DNA of 64,000 nucleotides, taken from Candidatus Fermentibacter danicus. GTDB taxonomy: Bacteria > Fermentibacterota > Fermentibacteria > Fermentibacterales > Fermentibacteraceae. The position numbers were made by a program, and so were the translations under genes. The notes under the pieces are model-generated. The model was given only the letters and a program-made list of their open reading frames with translations, was not told the DNA's origin and ran no database searches. Shown piece after piece: positions 59,567 through 64,000 of this stretch. The DNA is taken from assembly GCA_001618605.1 (NCBI GenBank), contig LKHC01000105.1:75250-139249 (forward strand). Reading direction: 5' to 3'. The first letter of the stretch is position 1; each line of letters begins with the position of its first letter.

Positions 59567-62500
59567 TCCCTCCTTGTCGTAAGCTGTATGAGCGATGGCA
59601 GGGCCACGAGCACGAGCAGGGTCGAAGTGGCCATTCCCGCCACCACTGTGAACGAAAGGGTGCTCCACAGGTCGTCGGAGCCGGCCACCGGCCAGATGAC
59701 GAGCGGGAGCATTCCCACGACGGTCGTGAGACTCGTCTGCATCACCGGGCGGAGCCTTTCCTTCACGGCCAGGTCGAGCGACTCGCTGGTGCCCGTACCC
59801 CTGTTCCGGTGCCGGAGGAAGCAGTCCACCAGGAGGATCGAGTTGTTGACGGCGATTCCGACCAGGAACACGCTGCCCACGTAGGCCTGGGGGGTGAAGA
59901 CCTTCCCGAAGGCCCAGAAGCCGATGACTACGCCTATCAGCGCCATGGGTATTACGGCGAGAACCCACAGCGGCGCCGTGAAGGACTCGTAGAGCACTGC
60001 GGTCACCGCAAAGACCGCGATGATCGCCATGAGGACCAGGAGGTTGAGGTCGGTGCCGGCATCCTCTTCCCGGAGCCATCTCGGCGCCCATGTCGTGTCC
60101 TCGTAGACCCTGTATCCGTCCGGAAGCTCCAGATTCTCGATCAGAGTACGCCTGAAACGGGCACCCATCCTCTCGGCCCCCATGAATGTGTAGGCGATGG
60201 TCCTCATGTACTCGCCCTGATCGCGGTCTATGTAGCCCTGGACGGTGGTCGTGTCCAGCTCGACAATATCCCCGAGCCTCACGGAACCGCCGCCGGCGGT
60301 CCTGATCCGGCTGTCGAAAACCTCCGCCATTCCCGGGTTGCGCTCCCCCGCGAGCCTGAGGCCGAGATCGAGCCGTTTGTCCCCTATCTGGATCCCGCCC
60401 CCGTAGCTGCCCGGCAGGCTGTAGCGGAATGCCGCTAGGAGCTGAACCGGGTTGAGCCCGAGGTCCGCAAGCTCGCGGCGGTCGAATTCGATGGAAAGCT
60501 GTGACCGGTCCGCCATCATCCGGTTCCAGTCGATGGCGACCTCCGCGATCCTGGGATGGCGTTCCATCAGGGAGGCGATCGACGAGGCGATGTTTCTGAG
60601 CCCCTCGTAGTCGTATCCCCGGAGTTCGATGGTCTGCATCATCCCCGCGGAAGACGTGCTGCGCCAGTACCCCTGCGGGCTGATGCCGCCGGCGTAGATG
60701 CCCTGGATGCCGCCGATCGTAGAGGCGTGGGCCATCACCTCGGCCTCGGTGTTCAGGGCGAGGCCGCTCGAAAGGGAGGATTCGGAGCAGATGGCGATGA
60801 TGGTGGCCCTCTCCCCGGTAACGAAGGTCCGGGTCGATTCGATCCCGTCCCTCCCGACCAGGATCGCCTCGAATCCCCGCGTGGCCGTGTCCACCACGTC
60901 CTGCGGGGTCCCGGGGGGGAACTGCATCTGGACCACGATGTTCTCGCGCTCGAACGAGAACCCCCAGTACCGCCCCCTGTCCAGCTTCGTGAAGAAGACC
61001 CAGACGGAGAGCGCGATCAGCAGGATCACGAACGACATCGGGAGCCACGGCTTGTGATGGAGGCGGGTTATCGCCCGGGCCATCCCTACGTCCCACCTCC
61101 TCTCCCTCGTCCAGCTCCCGTCCCTCCAGTGGCCGGCGAGCGAGGGAACGAGAGTGAGGCAGACGAGGTAGGACGAGAGCAGCGTGGCGACCATCGTGAA
61201 GGCGAACGGCCTGTAGTAGAGCCTCAGAATCCCTTCGCTCGCGAGCAGCGGGACGAATGCGACGAGCGTCGTCAGGACGCCGCCCAGGATGGGCAGGGCC
61301 ACTTCCTTCGCCCCCAGCCTGGCCGCCTCGATCGGATCCATGCCCTGCCGCCTGCGGAAGGCGATGGCATCCATCACCACCACCGCCCCGTCGACCAGGA
61401 GTCCGAAGGCCACTGCCAGGGCGCTCAGGGTCAGAACGTTTACGGTGTACCCGGCGAGATAGACCGCCGTTATGGAGAGGGCCGCCGAGAACAGGATCGA
61501 GCTGAGGATCAGCATGTTGCCCCGGATGCCCGGGTTGAGCAGGAGCAGGACGGCCATGATGGCGGCCAGGCATACGACGCCTCTCCACGAGAGGGCGGCC
61601 AGGTTCTTCCTGATCTGCTCGGTGCCGTCCTCGATGAGTTCCAGTTCGGCGCCCTCCGGGAGGTTCGCGCGGATGTCCTCCACCGCGGCCATTACCCTGT
61701 CGGCTACGCGGACCGCGTTGCTGCCTGGCACCCTGTCGACCTGGACCATCACCTGGTCCAGCCCGTTGTACCTGAAGACCGTGTGCTGGGTCTCGTCGAA
61801 CAACTGGGAGATGTCGAGGGCCACATCGCCCAGCGTCACGAAGCGGCCGCCCCGGACGGCCACGACGAGTTTCGCCAGGTCGTCCAGATCGCGCGGGACC
61901 GTGGTCACGCGGAGCACGGCCGAGCGGCCGGTGGAATCGATTACGATGCCAGCGTTGCGATCGACGATGCCCGCCTCGAGGACGGACATCACCTCCGGCA
62001 GTGTCAGATCCAGTTCGCGGAGCGCCTGCGTATCTATGTCGATGACTACCTGTTCTGCTCCGAGGCCCTGCACGTCCACGACTCCGACCTCGTCGACCCT
62101 CTCCAGCGCGGGGACGATCTCTTCCTCCGCCAGCCTCTTCAGCTCCTGGGCATCCGCGCCGGCCAGCGTGAAAACGAGGAAGTCCTCGCTGTCCATCTCC
62201 TCGGGAAGCACAGGAGTGACGCTGGACTTCGAGACACCCGGAGGGAAGTGCTCCCACAGGAAGGAGATCCGCTCGGTCAGTTCCATGGATGCGACATCCA
62301 TGTCCGTACCCTTCCGGAACGACACGGTAACGCTGCTGGAGCCGGCCTGGGAGCGGGAGGACACCTCCTCCACCCCCTCCACCTGTCTCGCCGCCTCCTC
62401 GATCGGTCTCGTGATCTCTTCGCAGACGGCCTCGGGGTTGGCTCCCGGCCATGTCGTAAACACGCTGAGCTTCGGCAGCTCGATATCCGGGGTGCCCTCG

Positions 62501-62595
62501 ATGGGTATCCGGGTGTAGGAGACGACGGCGAGGATCAGCAGCGCGGCGTAGATGACCGCCGTGGCGCGCGGGCGCCGGAGAACGACATCGATCAT
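59563..62595 (-). CDS. RND-family efflux transporter (complete)
   Basis: A 1010-residue proton-driven AcrB/MdtB-type pump with 12 helices and two large periplasmic loops. Seen: N-terminal PRATAVIYAALLILAVVSYT, PGANPEAVCEEITRPIE, the TM4 region LLVDGAVVVMDAI with its acidic residue, and LVGIAVNNSILLVD near residue 915. ATG 62595 overlaps the stop of the preceding pump gene, so the two RND proteins are co-translated and may form a heteromer like MdtBC. Confidence 0.95.
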   Translation of the reverse strand: MIDVVLRRPRATAVIYAALLILAVVSYTRIPIEGTPDIELPKLSVFTTWPGANPEAVCEEITRPIEEAARQVEGVEEVSSRSQAGSSSVTVSFRKGTDMDVASMELTERISFLWEHFPPGVSKSSVTPVLPEEMDSEDFLVFTLAGADAQELKRLAEEEIVPALERVDEVGVVDVQGLGAEQVVIDIDTQALRELDLTLPEVMSVLEAGIVDRNAGIVIDSTGRSAVLRVTTVPRDLDDLAKLVVAVRGGRFVTLGDVALDISQLFDETQHTVFRYNGLDQVMVQVDRVPGSNAVRVADRVMAAVEDIRANLPEGAELELIEDGTEQIRKNLAALSWRGVVCLAAIMAVLLLLNPGIRGNMLILSSILFSAALSITAVYLAGYTVNVLTLSALAVAFGLLVDGAVVVMDAIAFRRRQGMDPIEAARLGAKEVALPILGGVLTTLVAFVPLLASEGILRLYYRPFAFTMVATLLSSYLVCLTLVPSLAGHWRDGSWTRERRWDVGMARAITRLHHKPWLPMSFVILLIALSVWVFFTKLDRGRYWGFSFERENIVVQMQFPPGTPQDVVDTATRGFEAILVGRDGIESTRTFVTGERATIIAICSESSLSSGLALNTEAEVMAHASTIGGIQGIYAGGISPQGYWRSTSSAGMMQTIELRGYDYEGLRNIASSIASLMERHPRIAEVAIDWNRMMADRSQLSIEFDRRELADLGLNPVQLLAAFRYSLPGSYGGGIQIGDKRLDLGLRLAGERNPGMAEVFDSRIRTAGGGSVRLGDIVELDTTTVQGYIDRDQGEYMRTIAYTFMGAERMGARFRRTLIENLELPDGYRVYEDTTWAPRWLREEDAGTDLNLLVLMAIIAVFAVTAVLYESFTAPLWVLAVIPMALIGVVIGFWAFGKVFTPQAYVGSVFLVGIAVNNSILLVDCFLRHRNRGTGTSESLDLAVKERLRPVMQTSLTTVVGMLPLVIWPVAGSDDLWSTLSFTVVAGMATSTLLVLVALPSLIQLTTRRE

Positions 62596-64000
62596 CTCTC
62601 TCTGCCGTACACGAGCTTGAAGACCGCGGGGACCACGACGAGCGTGAGTATCGTCGCCACGGTCATACCTCCTATAACTGCGATCGCGAGCGGCTGGCGG
62701 AGGGTTCCGCCCGTTCCGAAGCCGACCGCCATGGGCAGGAGCCCGAGGATGGTCGTCACGCTCGTCATCAGGACCGGCCTGAGCCTGTCGCGCCCGGCGC
62801 CGACAATCGCCTCCTCGAGGGGCCGGCCGTCGCGCCTGAGCTGGTTGATGCGCTCCACCAGAAGGATGCCGTCGTTCACGACTATGCCGGAGAGGATCAC
62901 CACGCCGATGCCGGAGAGGGCGTTCCAGCCCTGCCCGGTGAGGGCGAGGCCGGATATGACGCCGATGAGGCCCAGCGGGACTGTGAACATGATCACGAAG
63001 GGCCCTTTGAACGATTCGAACTGGGCGGCCATCAGGACGTAGACCAGGGCGGCGGCCAGGAGGGCGGCCAGAACGAGGCCCCTGGAGGTTCTGTCCATCT
63101 CCTCCACCTCGGGGCCCGTCCTGAGGGTGGCGGGAACGCGGGTTTCGAGCGACGCCGCATCCCGCGAGGCACGCGCGGACAGCCCGGCCAGATTGCTGGA
63201 GGACGCATTGATGGAGAGCGAAACGGCCCTGTTGCCCTGATAGTGCTCTATGTATCCCGGAAGCTGCCTTCTCTCGACTTTCACCAGCCTGTCGAGAGGG
63301 ACCAGGATTCCAGCGGCTTGCGTCGACCTGGAGAGGATGTCGTCCAGGGGGATGCCCTCGCCCCGGTCCGAGAGGACCAGGACGTCCACGCGCTCGTCCT
63401 GCCTGTAGTAGGTCGTCGCGTCGAGCCCCCTCGCCATGCTTTCCACCCAGTCGGCCACTCCGGACGCGCTCATGCCGAGGAGGGTGATCAGCTCGGAGTC
63501 CAGACGAAGGAGTATCTCGGGCCTCCCCGGAAGGAATCCTATCTCAACCGAATGTACTCCCGGGTATCCGGCCATCTTGTCCGCGAGGGCACGGGCGGCG
63601 TCGAGATCGGCATCGAGGTTCTCCCCTTCGACGTATGCAGTGAAACCGCCGCCTCCGCCCAGTATCTCACCCAGCAGCGTCTCGTGAGGGGAGACATTGA
63701 GGTCGAATGAATGGCCGGCCGCCCAGACGGGCGGCATCGTTCCCATAGCCTCTGAGGCGCTGCCCGGATCCTCGTATGCGGCCGTGAGGAGGACATCGAC
63801 GCCCTCCTTCGACCTGACGCCCGCCCGCCCGGAAACCGCGACCGCGCCGGAACGGGACGCCAGATCGCTCGCCCTGCCGGCGTAGAGGATCAGATCCTCG
63901 ATCGGCGTGCCTTCCGGGGCCGAGAACGACAGATCCACCTGATCGACCGGGACGGACGGCAGGAGCTGCCTGGGGAGGAGAGCGCCCGGAATGAGGGCGA
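62592..64000 (-). CDS. RND-family efflux transporter (partial, N-terminus cut)
   Basis: 469 codons are visible; the frame stays open to the window edge, so the start lies beyond it. The piece covers the second periplasmic domain (QVDLSFSAPEGTPIEDLI, then DQVD/GYIEHYQGNRAVSLSI) and the C-terminal helices (AAQFESFKGPFVIMFTVPLG and LSGIVVNDGILLVERINQL). It is paralogous to the complete pump that follows and coupled to it by ATGA. Confidence 0.93.
   Translation of the reverse strand, partial: ALIPGALLPRQLLPSVPVDQVDLSFSAPEGTPIEDLILYAGRASDLASRSGAVAVSGRAGVRSKEGVDVLLTAAYEDPGSASEAMGTMPPVWAAGHSFDLNVSPHETLLGEILGGGGGFTAYVEGENLDADLDAARALADKMAGYPGVHSVEIGFLPGRPEILLRLDSELITLLGMSASGVADWVESMARGLDATTYYRQDERVDVLVLSDRGEGIPLDDILSRSTQAAGILVPLDRLVKVERRQLPGYIEHYQGNRAVSLSINASSSNLAGLSARASRDAASLETRVPATLRTGPEVEEMDRTSRGLVLAALLAAALVYVLMAAQFESFKGPFVIMFTVPLGLIGVISGLALTGQGWNALSGIGVVILSGIVVNDGILLVERINQLRRDGRPLEEAIVGAGRDRLRPVLMTSVTTILGLLPMAVGFGTGGTLRQPLAIAVIGGMTVATILTLVVVPAVFKLVYGRER

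Noticed and set aside
58526-62452. 1308-residue minus-strand open frame
   Set aside because: Most of it is an out-of-frame read of the RND pump. Only the last 346 codons are the real adaptor gene.

Overview
The window reads as one stretch of a high-GC bacterial chromosome, packed with genes and with no phage, transposon, tRNA, rRNA or CRISPR that I can see. The organism should be a diderm: there is an LpxH-like lipid A hydrolase, TolC, RND pumps with a lipoprotein adaptor, and a lipoprotein serpin. A tungsten-type aldehyde ferredoxin oxidoreductase and a B12-dependent ribonucleotide reductase point to anaerobic life. The ProRS is of the archaeal/eukaryal type. A secreted protease has a FlgD/Por-like C-terminal tail, and another secreted protein ends in a TTWGQIK tail. 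I therefore lean toward an uncultured FCB-group phylum (Fermentibacteria/Eisenbacteria-like); that placement is inference only.

Region 1 (1-17243, all minus) is a 15-gene run with no gap above about 50 bp. Read in the direction of transcription it carries yicC, a guanylate kinase-CoaB fusion, type 4 uracil-DNA glycosylase, dnaB, radA, a YacL-like PIN/TRAM protein, ispDF, dedA, glgA, then a TolC / adaptor / ABC ATPase / two-permease exporter and a membrane-bound spermidine-synthase-like protein cut by the window edge. Region 2 (17318-20970, plus) holds an RqcH/NFACT protein, a cNMP-binding protein, phosphopentomutase and cytidine deaminase. A secreted protein with a clear promoter and terminator follows, then a PC4-like protein, and on the minus strand nrdJ.

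Region 3 (24754-36220, plus) is the most coherent accessory block. An ECF sigma factor and zinc anti-sigma factor head it. Two small envelope proteins and LpxH follow, then seven tightly coupled genes: GT2, GT4, NAD epimerase, UPF0104 flippase-like protein, YfhO-like protein, a UPF0104-radical SAM/SPASM fusion and a creatininase-family hydrolase. This looks like an envelope glycolipid or peptide-modification system under ECF control, and it is the best candidate here for something undescribed.

Region 4 (36277-40377, minus) has tsaC, purE, purD, panB and a PAP2 protein. Region 5 has a lipoprotein serpin (plus), then a minus block with a tandem class II aldolase-fold protein, AOR, a cold-shock/DUF1294 protein, a membrane protein and a possible papain-like protein. 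Region 6 (47252-57284) has proS, a polytopic membrane protein, a gingipain-like secreted protease, an S9 peptidase, a DUF1028-TPR protein and a secreted protein of unknown function. Region 7 (57313-64000, minus) has a BaiN/YhiN-type flavoprotein and an RND efflux system with two pump genes and a lipoprotein adaptor.

Translational coupling is a theme: sixteen gene junctions are exact 4-base NTGA overlaps, often with GTG, TTG or even CTG as the second gene's start.
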